Shown: positions 17,085 to 25,748 of the stretch, one piece after another
How positions within the stretch are numbered: the stretch's first letter is position 1
How the letters are laid out: every line of letters begins with the position of its first letter
Source of the DNA: Acidimicrobiia bacterium
GTDB taxonomy: Bacteria; Actinomycetota; Acidimicrobiia; Acidimicrobiales; Acidimicrobilacustridaceae
Reading direction: 5' to 3'
Assembly: GCA_020832495.1 (NCBI GenBank)
Contig: JAFIEP010000087.1
Location: 1 to 44,780, forward strand
DNA length: 44,780 bases
Translations under genes and position numbers: made by a program
The notes under the pieces: model-generated
What the model was told of the DNA's origin: nothing
The model's input: only the letters and a program-made list of their open reading frames with translations
Databases searched by the model: none

Positions 17085-19268
17085 ATGAGCACGAAGCAAC
17101 GATCGGCGACGTCGTCCTCGGCGACCGAGTCGGCCCCCTCGACTGCTGCGCAGCCGACTCCCCTCCGCAGGGAGTTCCAGGCGATCCTCGAGCTCACCGC
17201 CCTCAGCAGCCTGGCCGTGGCGCAACCCGTGCTCGACCTCTACGGGCGCAACGCTGCAGTGCTCGTCAGCGAACGCGTGACGGCCACCGACCTCGTGGTG
17301 GTGGCCCTGCTGTTCGTCCTCGTGCCACCGACTGTCGCATGGGGGATCGAGGCGCTGGTCGGCATCGTCTCGAGACGCGCCCGCCTGGTGCTGCACGTCG
17401 GCCTGCTGGCCGGCTTCGCTGCCGTGTTCGGCGCACAAGTGGCCAGCGAAGTGCTCGGCGACGGCACGACGTTCGTGGTGCTCGGGGCGCTCATCGCTGC
17501 CACTGCGACGGCCGCGGCGGTCACCGAGACCCAGTGGGCATCGACGTTCCTGCGCTACCTGGCGGTGACCCCGGTGGCCCTGCTGGTGATGCTGCTGGTG
17601 GTGTCGCCCGCGTCGCGCACCGTCTTCGCCACTGCCGAGCTGCCACCGGGGGAGATCCTCGTCGACGATCCCGCTCCGGTCGTCGTGATCGTACTGGACG
17701 AACTCCCCACGATGTCGTTGCTCGACGGGGAGGGGGCCATCGATGCCGATCTCTATCCCCACCTGGCAGCGTTCGCCGATGACGCAACCTGGTACCGGAA
17801 CAACACCACGGTGGCGCCGAACACCGTGGCAGCGTTGCCCGCCATCCTGACCGGCGCGATGCCGAGGTCGGACGACGAGTTGCCCATCGCTGCGGACCAC
17901 CCACGCAACCTCTTCACGCTGCTGGCCCAGAGCCACGACCTGCACGTGGTTGAGGCGGTGACCGAACTCTGCCCCCGGTCGCTGTGCGAACGACGTGCTG
18001 GTCCCGGCGACACCGGCTCCCCCATTGCCGCGCTCGTCCGGCTGGCACCGCGTGCCTGGGACGGACTCACCGGAATTCCCGCCACCGACCGACCCACCGG
18101 AGAGGATGCTCCGCTGGATCCCGTCGAGGAGGCGTCCAACGACGACGAGAGCAGCTGGCTCGCCGACGACTTCGACTTCTTCTTGGAGCTCGATGCAGCC
18201 ACCGCCGATCCGGCCGGCACCTTCGCGGCATGGACGGACCAGTTCGCCTCGAATGGCGACCGACCACCGCTGCACTACCTGCACATCCTGTTGCCGCACC
18301 AAGACTGGACGCACCTCCCCGACGGACGACGCTACCGAGCACCCAACCCGCCAGCCGGACTGTGGTTCAACGAGATCAGCGACGATCCCGATGCTGCCGA
18401 ACGGGTGCGGCAGCGGCACCTGCTGCAGGTCGCCTACACCGACGTGCTGCTCGGACAGGCATTCGAAGAGCTACGTCGGGCTGATCTCTACGATGATGCC
18501 CTCATCATCGTGACCGCCGACCACGGTGTGTCCTTCCGACCCGGCGACTCCCTCCGTCCGCTCTCGGCCACCAATGCTGCGGACATTCTGTGGGCGCCTT
18601 TGCTGGTCAAGGAACCTCACCAGCAGGAGGGCCGCGTGGTCGACCACCCGGTGGCGACGATCGACATCGTGCCGACGGTGGCGGACATCCTCGGAGTTCG
18701 CCACGACTGGAGCTTCGACGGACGCAGCCTCCGCGGGGAGCCGCGAGACGTCAACGAACCACGTCGATCGTTCGCCTGGCACGTCGACCTCATCGAGCCG
18801 GGTGACGACGGCTTCCACGAAATCGACGGTGTCGCCGAGTTCGCCGCCGTGCTGGAAGCTGCAGCCAGCCGATGGCCGAGCGGCGACGACCTCCGGCTCT
18901 ACCGCATCGGATCCCATCCCGACCTGGTCGGGCGCCCGCTCGACGAGTTCACGATCGACCCCACGTCGATGGCCAGCGTCCGGGTCGAGCTACCGGACGG
19001 TTGGGACAGCACCGACCTCGACGATGCGTGGCTCCCCGTGTACCTGGAGGGGTGGGTGGACGGGCCGGTGGAGGCAGCGGTGGTCGTGGTGAACGGTCGG
19101 GTGGCCGCTGCTATGTCGGTGAACGAAGGCCTCCTCCCACCGCTGCGACCCTTCGACCTCATCGTGCCCCCGCAGTTCCTGCGGTCCGGCAGCAACGAGG
19201 TATCCGTGTTCACCTTCGATCCGGCCGAGCCCGGCGTGCTCCATCCGACCACAGCGGCCCAGTTGTGA
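17085..19268 (+). CDS. Membrane-anchored sulfatase/alkaline phosphatase-superfamily protein
   Basis: About 727 residues. Roughly four transmembrane helices (residues 40-190: VVALLFVLVPPTVAWGIEAL, VLHVGLLAGFAAVFGAQVA, FLRYLAVTPVALLVMLLVV) precede an extracytoplasmic sulfatase-fold domain. The metal-binding strand VVIVLDELPTMS, the presumed nucleophile region NTTVAPNTVAALPAILTG (Thr rather than the CxPxR of true sulfatases) and VTADHGVSF resemble LtaS-like phosphotransferases more than sulfatases. A beta-rich C-terminal extension (about 620-727) is extra. The ATG at 17085 starts MSTKQRSAT; the reading frame is open far upstream antisense to the carboxylase gene, which I treat as shadow. GGGAAAGGA lies 17 nt upstream. 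It probably modifies an envelope polymer; the substrate is unknown. Confidence 0.85.
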   Translation: MSTKQRSATSSSATESAPSTAAQPTPLRREFQAILELTALSSLAVAQPVLDLYGRNAAVLVSERVTATDLVVVALLFVLVPPTVAWGIEALVGIVSRRARLVLHVGLLAGFAAVFGAQVASEVLGDGTTFVVLGALIAATATAAAVTETQWASTFLRYLAVTPVALLVMLLVVSPASRTVFATAELPPGEILVDDPAPVVVIVLDELPTMSLLDGEGAIDADLYPHLAAFADDATWYRNNTTVAPNTVAALPAILTGAMPRSDDELPIAADHPRNLFTLLAQSHDLHVVEAVTELCPRSLCERRAGPGDTGSPIAALVRLAPRAWDGLTGIPATDRPTGEDAPLDPVEEASNDDESSWLADDFDFFLELDAATADPAGTFAAWTDQFASNGDRPPLHYLHILLPHQDWTHLPDGRRYRAPNPPAGLWFNEISDDPDAAERVRQRHLLQVAYTDVLLGQAFEELRRADLYDDALIIVTADHGVSFRPGDSLRPLSATNAADILWAPLLVKEPHQQEGRVVDHPVATIDIVPTVADILGVRHDWSFDGRSLRGEPRDVNEPRRSFAWHVDLIEPGDDGFHEIDGVAEFAAVLEAAASRWPSGDDLRLYRIGSHPDLVGRPLDEFTIDPTSMASVRVELPDGWDSTDLDDAWLPVYLEGWVDGPVEAAVVVVNGRVAAAMSVNEGLLPPLRPFDLIVPPQFLRSGSNEVSVFTFDPAEPGVLHPTTAAQL

Positions 19269-19289
19269 CCGCCCGGTCGGACCGCACGA

Positions 19290-20750
19290 TCAGGTTGCTG
19301 GTCCCCTCTCCGGCGAACGGGTGAAGTAGAGGGTCGTGATGCGATCGACCATGGCCCGGTCCAGCACCTTCGGCACCCGCTCGAAGCCGCAGATCGACTC
19401 GACGAGGTCGCAGACTGCAGCCGGGAGATAGGGCCGAAGGTCGCCATCGCCGCGGTGACGCGAGACCCACCGGAGGTACTCGGCGGTCTCCGGGGTGAGC
19501 GAGACCCCGAACTTGGGGGCGACCCGTTCGAGGATCTCGTCGAACTGGTCATCGCCGATCGGGGGGATGAGCACCTTGGACCGGATACGTCGGAAGAAGG
19601 CTTCGTCGCCGAGCGTCGCCGGTTCGAGATTGGTGGAGAACACGATCTTGGGGGTGCACGGCACCTTGAACTTGAGCCCGTACGACAGCGTCAGGTAGTC
19701 GACGCCGCGATCGAGCGGCACGATCCACCGGTTGAGCATCTGCTCGGGGGTCATGGTCTGGCGACCGAAGTCGTCGATCACCAAGATCCCGTTGTTGGCC
19801 TGCATCTGCAGCGGTGCCAGGTAGACGCCGCTGCCCTCCTCGAGCGTCAGGTTCAACTCGGAGCTGGTCAGCTCGCCACCGGCGATGATGCTCGGTCGTT
19901 CACACAGTACCCACCTCGGATCCAGGCCGGCCGGCTGATCGGGAGCGACATGGTGCACCACCGGATCGAACACGGTGATGACCTGGCTGTCGACCTCGAC
20001 GGCATGCGGCACCAGGACGTGGTCGCGATGTGTGCGGTTCATCCGTTCGGCGATGGCCGACTTCCCGGTGCCCGGCGGGCCGTAGAGGAAGACGGCCCCG
20101 TTGGCTCGCAGCGCCGGGCCGAGTTCTCGCAGCAGTTCGTCGCGGACGACCAGATCGCTGAATGCCTCGTGCAGGTCCTCGAGGTGGACGTCGTGCGCCA
20201 CCTGCTGGGCCTCCACCACCGCCACATACTGCTCCAGGCTCACCGGGGCAGCCGCCGCGTAGCGACACCGCTCCAGACGATCGTCCGCCTGGCGCTGGCC
20301 GAGGTCGGTGAGCCCCACAACGAAGCTCCGCCGCTCGAGCCCGCGCACCTCGAGGTAGCGCAGGTCGCGGAGCTGCTCGAGCAGGTCCTCGACCACGACC
20401 GGGCTGAGCGCCAACGTGGAGGCCAGGCGAATGGTGGAACTCTCCCCGTCGAGCAGGATGCGCCGGAGCACGAGGTCGTGCAGGACGCCACGGGGGATGC
20501 CCAGATCCGCCAGGCGGGTAGGGGTGCGAGGACACGCTGGATCGAAGGGCGTCGTCGACGGGGTCTCCTCCTCGCCACCGACATCAGGTCCGAGGGCGGG
20601 GTCGATCTCCGGGGGCTCACTGGCGACCGGTGGGCGCCACGGATTGCGCGGCGGCTGGCCCAGTCGGGCCAACGGCTCGTCGTCGATCACCCCGGGATCC
20701 CACATCGTCGAATCGCTGCCGCTGTCGGGCACGAACGTTTCGAAATCCAC
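19290..20750 (-). CDS. AAA ATPase with N-terminal winged-helix-like region
   Basis: A 486-residue ATPase. Residues 1-80 are acidic and disordered. Residues 80-155 look like a winged helix (GIPRGVLHDLVLRRILL ... LRDLRYLEVRG). The AAA core has Walker A GPPGTGKS (224-231), Walker B ILVIDD (322-327), a sensor-1 strand IVFSTNLEP and an Arg-rich sensor/arginine-finger region FFRRIRSKVLIPP. The core resembles the chaperone-like AAA group that includes MoxR, but no VWA partner lies next to it. The GTG start at 20750 is preceded by GGGGAGG at 4 nt. It converges on the sulfatase-fold gene and sits downstream of the partner-switching cassette on the same strand, about 100 bp away, so readthrough cotranscription is possible. 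The role is unknown. Confidence 0.82.
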   Translation of the reverse strand: MDFETFVPDSGSDSTMWDPGVIDDEPLARLGQPPRNPWRPPVASEPPEIDPALGPDVGGEEETPSTTPFDPACPRTPTRLADLGIPRGVLHDLVLRRILLDGESSTIRLASTLALSPVVVEDLLEQLRDLRYLEVRGLERRSFVVGLTDLGQRQADDRLERCRYAAAAPVSLEQYVAVVEAQQVAHDVHLEDLHEAFSDLVVRDELLRELGPALRANGAVFLYGPPGTGKSAIAERMNRTHRDHVLVPHAVEVDSQVITVFDPVVHHVAPDQPAGLDPRWVLCERPSIIAGGELTSSELNLTLEEGSGVYLAPLQMQANNGILVIDDFGRQTMTPEQMLNRWIVPLDRGVDYLTLSYGLKFKVPCTPKIVFSTNLEPATLGDEAFFRRIRSKVLIPPIGDDQFDEILERVAPKFGVSLTPETAEYLRWVSRHRGDGDLRPYLPAAVCDLVESICGFERVPKVLDRAMVDRITTLYFTRSPERGPAT

Positions 20751-20849
20751 GCCGCCTCCCCTTGCGCACGCCGTGGCTGGTCACCACGTCGAACGACGTC
20801 CTCTCACCGTAGTGTTCCCGACGCCGATCCGGGCGAGCTGTCGGCGAGG

Positions 20850-22574
20850 TCAGGCAGCGACTCGTCGCAGTACCAGCAGCGCGATGTCGTCGTCGCGTCG
20901 CTCGATGGGCAGTCGAGCGGCGATGCGCTCGTGGAGCCCGTCCGCCACTTCCTCGGCGCTCGACGCCGTGGCCACCACGTCGCGGACGAGGTCCACCACC
21001 TCTTCCTCGGTGAGGCCGTGCGGAGGCGCCACGTCGGATACCCCGTCGGTGTAGAGGACCACGACATCCCCCTCCCCCAGCTCCAGCGACTGCTCGGTGA
21101 ACGTCGGTTCCTCGAACGGCCCCAGCAGCGATCCGGGAACCCCGGCGGCCAGGGCACCCCTCGTGGGTCGCACCCACACCGGCAGCGGATGACCAGCCAG
21201 GGCAAAGGTGACCGTGCGACCCTCGTCGCGGAGCTCGCCGTAGACCGCCGTGACGAAACTGTCGCTGTAGCTGGCGCGCAAGGCCTGGTTCAGTTGGGTG
21301 AGCACGTCGCTCGGCTCGTCACCGTGCCAGGCCGCGCAGCGGATGGTGTGTCGAGCCAGACCCGTGACCGCCGCCGCACCGGGGCCTGTGCCACAGACAT
21401 CGCCGATCGCCACGCCCCAGCGTCCCTGGGCAATGGGGAACACGTCGTAGAAGTCACCACCCACCTCGGTTGCTTCCCCCGCCGCCCAGTAGCGCACCGC
21501 CACCTCGAGGCCGGGAACCTCGGGCAACTCCACCGGCAGCAGGCTGTGCTGCAAGGTCGTCGAAATCTCCCGGTGGAGACCCGAGAGGCGGAGGTGGTCC
21601 AGCGTCGACGCCACCCGCGTGGCCACCGACTCGGCCAGCGCCACATCGCTCGGGTCGTAGGCCCGATTGCCGTGCTCGGTGGCGAACTGCAGCGCGCCGA
21701 TGATCGACCGACCACGACTGATGGGCACGATGATCGTGCTGCGCAGCCGCAACGCCTTGATGGCGTCACGTGCCTCGACGGGCGCATCGAGCGCGTCGAT
21801 GTCCTCGTCGGTCAGCTCCGGCACGAACACGGTCTCCCCGGTGCGCAGAACTGCGGCTACCCCATTGCGGGCGGCAGGGTCGTAGGGGAATCGTTCCCGG
21901 AGCGAGCGCGCCAGCGCTGCACGCTCGTTGTCGGAGTGACCGACCTCCACCTCAGGCGGACCTCCGGTCTCGGGCACGAGATACACCACACACCATTCGC
22001 CGAGACGTGGCACCGCTGCGGCGGCCACGCGTGCCATCACCTCCCGGCTGTCCGCCGACAGGCGGAGGGCGTCGTTGATGCGCATGAGGAACTCGAGCCG
22101 TTCGCGTTGCAGGCGATCACGGTCCGCTGCCTGGGCGAGCTGGGCGATGAGCACCTCGCGCTCCGCAGCGTCCTCCATCCGGTCGGTGACGTCGGCGGCG
22201 TAGCCGATGGTCCCGGCTGGCTCCCCGGCCTCGTCGAGGAACACCTTGCCTCGACCTTCGATCCAGCGGATCGACTCGTCGGGACACACCACCCGGTGGT
22301 GCACGGTGTACGTACCACCGTCGGTCATCGCAGCCTCGACCACCGCCAAGGTGTCAGCCCGGTCGTCGGGGTGGATCATCGACATCCACGCCTGGTAGCT
22401 GCCGTCGAACTCGCCGGGCTCAAGTCCGAAAAGCTCCTCGAGACGATCGTCCCAGCTGACTGCTCCACTGTGTCGATCCCATTGCCACGTACCCAGGCCG
22501 CCGGCATCGAGGGCCAGCCGAAGACGGTCCTCGGTCGTCGGGTTCACCGGGTCCGAGGCGGCCGGCTCACCCAC
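20850..22574 (-). CDS. PAS-GAF-PP2C (SpoIIE-type) serine phosphatase
   Basis: About 574 residues. The N-terminal PAS domain (LRLALDAGGLGTWQWDRHSG ... MIHPDDRADTLAVV ... WIEGRGKVFLDEAG) is followed by a short coiled linker, a GAF domain (about 205-335) and a SpoIIE/RsbU-type PP2C phosphatase with EVGGDFYDV, VAIGDVCGTGPGAAAVTG and GDVVVLYTDGVSDV supplying the metal-binding aspartates. In partner-switching pathways this phosphatase dephosphorylates the STAS antagonist, freeing it to bind the anti-sigma kinase. The longer ORF reaches 22712, but GTG at 22574 overlaps the kinase stop (GTGGGTGA) and gives a family-like N-terminus; GTG at 22547 is an alternative. The signal is sensed intracellularly by PAS/GAF; no membrane segment is seen. 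Confidence 0.9.
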   Translation of the reverse strand: MGEPAASDPVNPTTEDRLRLALDAGGLGTWQWDRHSGAVSWDDRLEELFGLEPGEFDGSYQAWMSMIHPDDRADTLAVVEAAMTDGGTYTVHHRVVCPDESIRWIEGRGKVFLDEAGEPAGTIGYAADVTDRMEDAAEREVLIAQLAQAADRDRLQRERLEFLMRINDALRLSADSREVMARVAAAAVPRLGEWCVVYLVPETGGPPEVEVGHSDNERAALARSLRERFPYDPAARNGVAAVLRTGETVFVPELTDEDIDALDAPVEARDAIKALRLRSTIIVPISRGRSIIGALQFATEHGNRAYDPSDVALAESVATRVASTLDHLRLSGLHREISTTLQHSLLPVELPEVPGLEVAVRYWAAGEATEVGGDFYDVFPIAQGRWGVAIGDVCGTGPGAAAVTGLARHTIRCAAWHGDEPSDVLTQLNQALRASYSDSFVTAVYGELRDEGRTVTFALAGHPLPVWVRPTRGALAAGVPGSLLGPFEEPTFTEQSLELGEGDVVVLYTDGVSDVAPPHGLTEEEVVDLVRDVVATASSAEEVADGLHERIAARLPIERRDDDIALLVLRRVAA

Positions 22575-22974
22575 CGGGCACCAACTCGGCCCAGACGGTC
22601 TTGCCCCGATCGTGGTGGTCGACTCCCCACCGCTCGGCGACGTGCTCGACGATGAGTAAGCCTCGCCCCGCTGGGCGGTCGTGGGCGCCGTCGACCGGCG
22701 TGACGTCGCCATGGCCGCGATCGCTCACGCTGATGCGCACCCCATCGGCGACCAGGCGAACGTCGATCTCGAGATCGCTACCTTCGTGTTCGACGGCGTT
22801 GGCGGCCAACTCACTCACCACCAGCTCGGCGTCGGGCCCGAGGTCGTCGCAGTCCCAGTCGCTGAGAAGCCGGCGCACCCATCGACGTGCTGCGGACACG
22901 CTCGACGTCCCGCCGACGAACACCCGCGTGCTCGACGGCACGTTCGAAACTGAGCGGGAACGTTCGGGAACCAT
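22567..22974 (-). CDS. RsbW-like anti-sigma factor / ATP-binding serine kinase
   Basis: A GHKL-fold (HATPase_c) protein of 135 residues, the anti-sigma kinase of a partner switch. The N-box is ELAANAVEH, the G1 box VSDRGHGD and the G2 box GRGLLIVEHVAERWG; the C-terminus TVWAELVPGG is typical. Family members phosphorylate the STAS antagonist on Ser and hold a sigma factor when the antagonist is phosphorylated. The basic N-terminal 20 residues (MVPERSRSVSNVPSSTRVF) are less conserved, so the start could be somewhat downstream. It sits between the STAS gene (about 120 bp upstream) and the PP2C gene, which it overlaps by 8 nt. No cognate sigma factor is adjacent. Confidence 0.9.
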   Translation of the reverse strand: MVPERSRSVSNVPSSTRVFVGGTSSVSAARRWVRRLLSDWDCDDLGPDAELVVSELAANAVEHEGSDLEIDVRLVADGVRISVSDRGHGDVTPVDGAHDRPAGRGLLIVEHVAERWGVDHHDRGKTVWAELVPGG

Positions 22975-23094
22975 GTGTTCAACGCCGGCGGACCTTGCCC
23001 GCCAGCGACCTCCATCGGTGCCGCCGGGTGGCGTCGCAACGCCACTGGACGCCTCCAGACCTACCCGAGCCGCTCGTCGTCCATGCCGACGGAC

Positions 23095-23370
23095 TCACGA
23101 ACGCTCGGCGCCCTCGTCGAGGAGCTCGGTCAGTCCGGTGATCTCGAAGATGCGGGCTACCTTCTCGCTGGCGTTCAGCACGAGCAGCCGACCGCCGGCG
23201 TCCAGGTGCCGCTGATGCTCCGCCACCAAGACCCGCAACCCGCTGGAATCGCAGAACACCACCTCGGCGAAGTCGACGCCGTTGCGCTCGGTCGGATCGC
23301 AGGCCTCGAGCGCCTCGGCCAGTTCCGGGGCAGAAGCCGGGTCGATCTCGGATGCGGGGGTGACGATCAC
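23095..23370 (-). CDS. STAS-domain anti-sigma factor antagonist
   Basis: About 91 residues, a single STAS domain of the SpoIIAA/RsbV type. Strand 1 is VIVTPASEIDPASAPEL; the phosphorylatable serine lies in VVFCDSSGLRVLV, the canonical DSSGL; the C-terminus has LLVLNASEKVARIFEITGL. Unphosphorylated, it should bind the RsbW-like kinase and release its sigma factor. The start is uncertain: GTG at 23370 gives the standard N-terminus without a clear ribosome site, while ATG at 23403 has GGGAGG only 1-2 nt upstream. It is first of three genes in the same direction (STAS, kinase, PP2C), the complete enzymatic core of a stress partner switch. Confidence 0.88.
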   Translation of the reverse strand: MIVTPASEIDPASAPELAEALEACDPTERNGVDFAEVVFCDSSGLRVLVAEHQRHLDAGGRLLVLNASEKVARIFEITGLTELLDEGAERS

Positions 23371-23530
23371 GGACGCCAGGATACTGCACGGCGGCGGGGG
23401 CATACCTCCCAGCAGCGCGGGGAAGGTTCGCGTCAGACCCACACGCACGTGACGCACTGCCGCAACGCTGCAGCCGTGCGGACCCGCACCCTCATGGTGC
23501 GACACCGTGAAGAAGCTACGAGGAGGCTCC

Positions 23531-23722
23531 ATGACTCGCTCCGATCCCGACAAGGTCGACACGCAACTGACTGGTGGTGAGCGTCCTGCTGGCACCGATG
23601 ACGTCGGGGCCGAGGCGGATGACAGCAGCGAGACCGCACCCTCGCCCGTGGAGGGGCTCCTGAACCCCGAGGAGGGTGTCAACTCGCCGGCGGCCGACGC
23701 CGACGCTCAGCCACCTGGCTGA
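23531..23722 (+). CDS. Small acidic protein of unknown function
   Basis: A 63-residue, very acidic protein (MTRSDPDKVDTQLTGGERPA ... GLLNPEEGVNSPAADADAQ), probably intrinsically disordered. A near-perfect ribosome site AGGAGG lies exactly 4 nt before the ATG at 23531, the strongest in the window, which supports a real gene; the in-frame GTG at 23507 would place the site inside the coding region and is rejected. It has no domain, Cys or membrane segment. It is divergent from the STAS gene and 139 bp before the hemerythrin gene. A stress-induced small protein is a guess from context only. Confidence 0.65.
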   Translation: MTRSDPDKVDTQLTGGERPAGTDDVGAEADDSSETAPSPVEGLLNPEEGVNSPAADADAQPPG

Positions 23723-23861
23723 GCTGCGAGACCGCAGCACTGACGACGCGCCATCAACGCGATCGGGGCCCGCTGGCGTCGCCTCGGTCGAACGAGACGT
23801 CGGGCCGCTTCCTCTGCGGGTAGGGGTCTGTTCGCGCCGCCAAGCGGGTAGTCCCGCCGTC

Positions 23862-24401
23862 ATGGACATCATCGAGCACCTCATCAGCGAGCATCGGGCG
23901 GTCGAGGACCTCGCCGAGCAGATCCGCGACGCCGACGCCGACGTCGCCCGACGCACCATGTTCGACGAACTGGAGCACGAGCTGCGTGTGCACATGGCCG
24001 TCGAAGAAGGGTGGCTGGACCCCATCATCCGATCGACCCTGGGCGACGACGAGGCGGACGAGACCGAGACCGAACACGACGTCTTGCGCAGCGCGCTCGA
24101 CACCGCCCGCCCACTGGTCGCCGAGTCGGGCTTCGGTGCCGCGCTGGACGCGCTCGACGCTGCCATGCGGCACCATCACGAGGAAGAGGAGTCCGACGTG
24201 TTCCCCGTGCTGCAGCGCGACGCGGCCGACCGGCTGGCAACACTGGATCCCGAGGCTCTCGAGCGCCAGGCGCGCGGCGAGGCCGAGGACACGCGCACCT
24301 ACGACGAGCTCTACGCAGCAGCTGTCGAGGTCGACCTCACGGGTCGATCGACCATGACCCGCGACGAGCTGGCCCGGGCGCTCGAGTACGAGACCACCTG
24401 A
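23862..24401 (+). CDS. Hemerythrin HHE-domain protein
   Basis: A four-helix-bundle protein of 179 residues with the hemerythrin/HHE pattern: MDIIEHLISEHRAVEDLAEQ, ELEHELRVHMAVEEGWLDP, ETEHDVLRSAL and MRHHHEEEESDVFPVLQ. The His and Glu ligands should form a non-heme di-iron site that binds oxygen or senses redox or NO. The C-terminal third (RQARGEAEDTRTYDELYAAA) is charged and helical. The ATG at 23862 begins exactly at the first HHE helix; longer versions read through unlikely Arg-rich sequence. It may belong to the same stress regulon as the neighbouring partner-switching genes, which is inference from position. It ends in a hairpin-bearing gap before a convergent gene. Confidence 0.9.
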   Translation: MDIIEHLISEHRAVEDLAEQIRDADADVARRTMFDELEHELRVHMAVEEGWLDPIIRSTLGDDEADETETEHDVLRSALDTARPLVAESGFGAALDALDAAMRHHHEEEESDVFPVLQRDAADRLATLDPEALERQARGEAEDTRTYDELYAAAVEVDLTGRSTMTRDELARALEYETT

Positions 24402-24419
24402 CCGCCGTCCCGGATGGAT

Positions 24420-24437
24420 GCCGGCCCGACCGCCGGC
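24420..24437. terminator. Short GC hairpin between convergent genes
   Basis: GCCGGC (24420-24425), loop CCGACC, GCCGGC (24432-24437): a 6-bp stem in the 38-bp gap between the hemerythrin gene and the convergent 78-residue gene. There is no T tract, so it is only a weak candidate for a bidirectional terminator. Confidence 0.3.
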
Positions 24438-24439
24438 GC

Positions 24440-24676
24440 TCAGCTGCCCGAGGCGGCCACGCGCTCCGCGGCGGTTGCCACGGCCTGGTCGGCGGTGACC
24501 CACAGCTCGTCGAAGTCGGCGTCCCCGAGGTACCCGGCCTCGACGAGCACGTTCTGCACCGTACGACCCACCTGGAAACCGAGCACGTAGACCGCACTCG
24601 TCACCTCGCCGTCGTTCACCATCGCGTAGCTGGCGAACCGAACCTGGCCGTCCTCGCCGACGCGTGCCCGGCTCAT
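24440..24676 (-). CDS. Hypothetical 78-residue protein
   Basis: A small soluble protein (MSRARVGEDGQVRFASYAMV ... LGDADFDELWVTADQAVATA), not recognised. The N-terminal half suggests beta strands, the C-terminal half an amphipathic helix rich in Ala. Its ATG shares one base with the stop of the upstream membrane-anchored gene (TGATG), a coupling arrangement that supports translation and a joint role with that protein. No signal peptide or metal-binding motif is seen. Confidence 0.65.
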   Translation of the reverse strand: MSRARVGEDGQVRFASYAMVNDGEVTSAVYVLGFQVGRTVQNVLVEAGYLGDADFDELWVTADQAVATAAERVAASGS

Positions 24677-25683
24677 CACTCGGTGATCGCGACCACCTCC
24701 AGGACCGGAACCTGGTCGATCCCGTCTCCATGGTCGTTGTCCGCTGGTGTCGCCATGCGCGTGTCGACCACTGGGTACGCCGTGTCGACCTTCACGACGG
24801 CACAGGACCACCACGGCTCGCAGGCTCCGGGCAACGGTAGGAGCCGTGGCCGATACTCACCGAGCACCTCGCCACTCTCGCTGTCGACTGCTCGGATGGC
24901 CACTGCATCCATCGGCTCACCGCTGACCAGGAGGAACCACGTCTGCCCGTCCGCAGTGGCGTGCTCGGCCCAGACCGCTTGCCGGCCCCAATCCGTGAGG
25001 TGTGCCAACATCTCGATACGCGCCGAGTCGACACAGACGTCGAGCAGGGCCCCGGCCGTCACATCCCCGGGCAACGAGCCACCGCCTGGATCTCGCTGTG
25101 TCCGACGCCAGCTCACTCCGGAGGTCGAACCGGTGAACTCCGATCGGATCCACCTGGCCGACTGGAGGAAGTCCTGCCACTCTTCGCGACCGACACGCTC
25201 GACCGACTCGGCGATCCGACGCGCCTCCGGCACAGGCAAGCCACGGAACTCCACGCCGGCGACGCCACCGCCGGCCCGCCACAATAGGATCTCGAGATCG
25301 GGGTCGCGTTCGGCAGGATTGAGCGTCGCAGCGCGCACACCGTACCCACCGACCGTCCATCCCTCGCTCTGTATCCAGTAGGGCGACACCGCCCCATAGA
25401 CGGAGAACCACGTGGCGTCGGGCTGAGACGTGCGGGTGGGACGTGGCGGTGTGAAGTAGGCATCGGCGCCTGCACCGTGCCGATATGTCTCGGTCAGCGA
25501 CCAACCTGCCGGCACGTAGCGAGGGACCGCCGACACCGCCTCACCGAGATCGAGGGCGGCGCTGCACGCGCTGAAACGGTTGGGCTCCACGTCGACGTCA
25601 GCGTGGAGAAAGACCGCGGCGGTCAGGCTGGCCAGCAGCACCGTGAGGAGCGCGGCGATCGGTCCCTCGAGGTCCTCAGCCAC
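24676..25683 (-). CDS. Membrane-anchored hypothetical protein
   Basis: A 335-residue protein that I do not recognise. Residues 8-28 (PIAALLTVLLASLTAAVFL) form one transmembrane anchor or uncleaved signal, so the remainder should lie outside the membrane. The exported part contains VPRYVPAGWSLTETYR and repeated Trp-rich strands (WFSVYGAVSPYWIQSEG, YRPRLLPLPGACEPWWSCAV) and four cysteines that could pair. The phrase VPAGW recalls small exported proteins of actinobacteria annotated only as DUFs; no function is assigned. Its stop overlaps the start of the 78-residue gene, making a two-gene unit. Confidence 0.75.
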   Translation of the reverse strand: MAEDLEGPIAALLTVLLASLTAAVFLHADVDVEPNRFSACSAALDLGEAVSAVPRYVPAGWSLTETYRHGAGADAYFTPPRPTRTSQPDATWFSVYGAVSPYWIQSEGWTVGGYGVRAATLNPAERDPDLEILLWRAGGGVAGVEFRGLPVPEARRIAESVERVGREEWQDFLQSARWIRSEFTGSTSGVSWRRTQRDPGGGSLPGDVTAGALLDVCVDSARIEMLAHLTDWGRQAVWAEHATADGQTWFLLVSGEPMDAVAIRAVDSESGEVLGEYRPRLLPLPGACEPWWSCAVVKVDTAYPVVDTRMATPADNDHGDGIDQVPVLEVVAITE

Positions 25684-25748
25684 CTCGGCACCCTACTGCG
25701 CCGACCATTCGGTGCCGGCTGCCACACGGCTCGCCGGCCGCGTGCTCG

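Noticed and set aside
19455-22655. 1066-codon open frame on the plus strand
   Set aside because: It is antisense to the AAA ATPase and the PP2C phosphatase, both with full catalytic motifs; the translated product is compositionally biased and motif-free.
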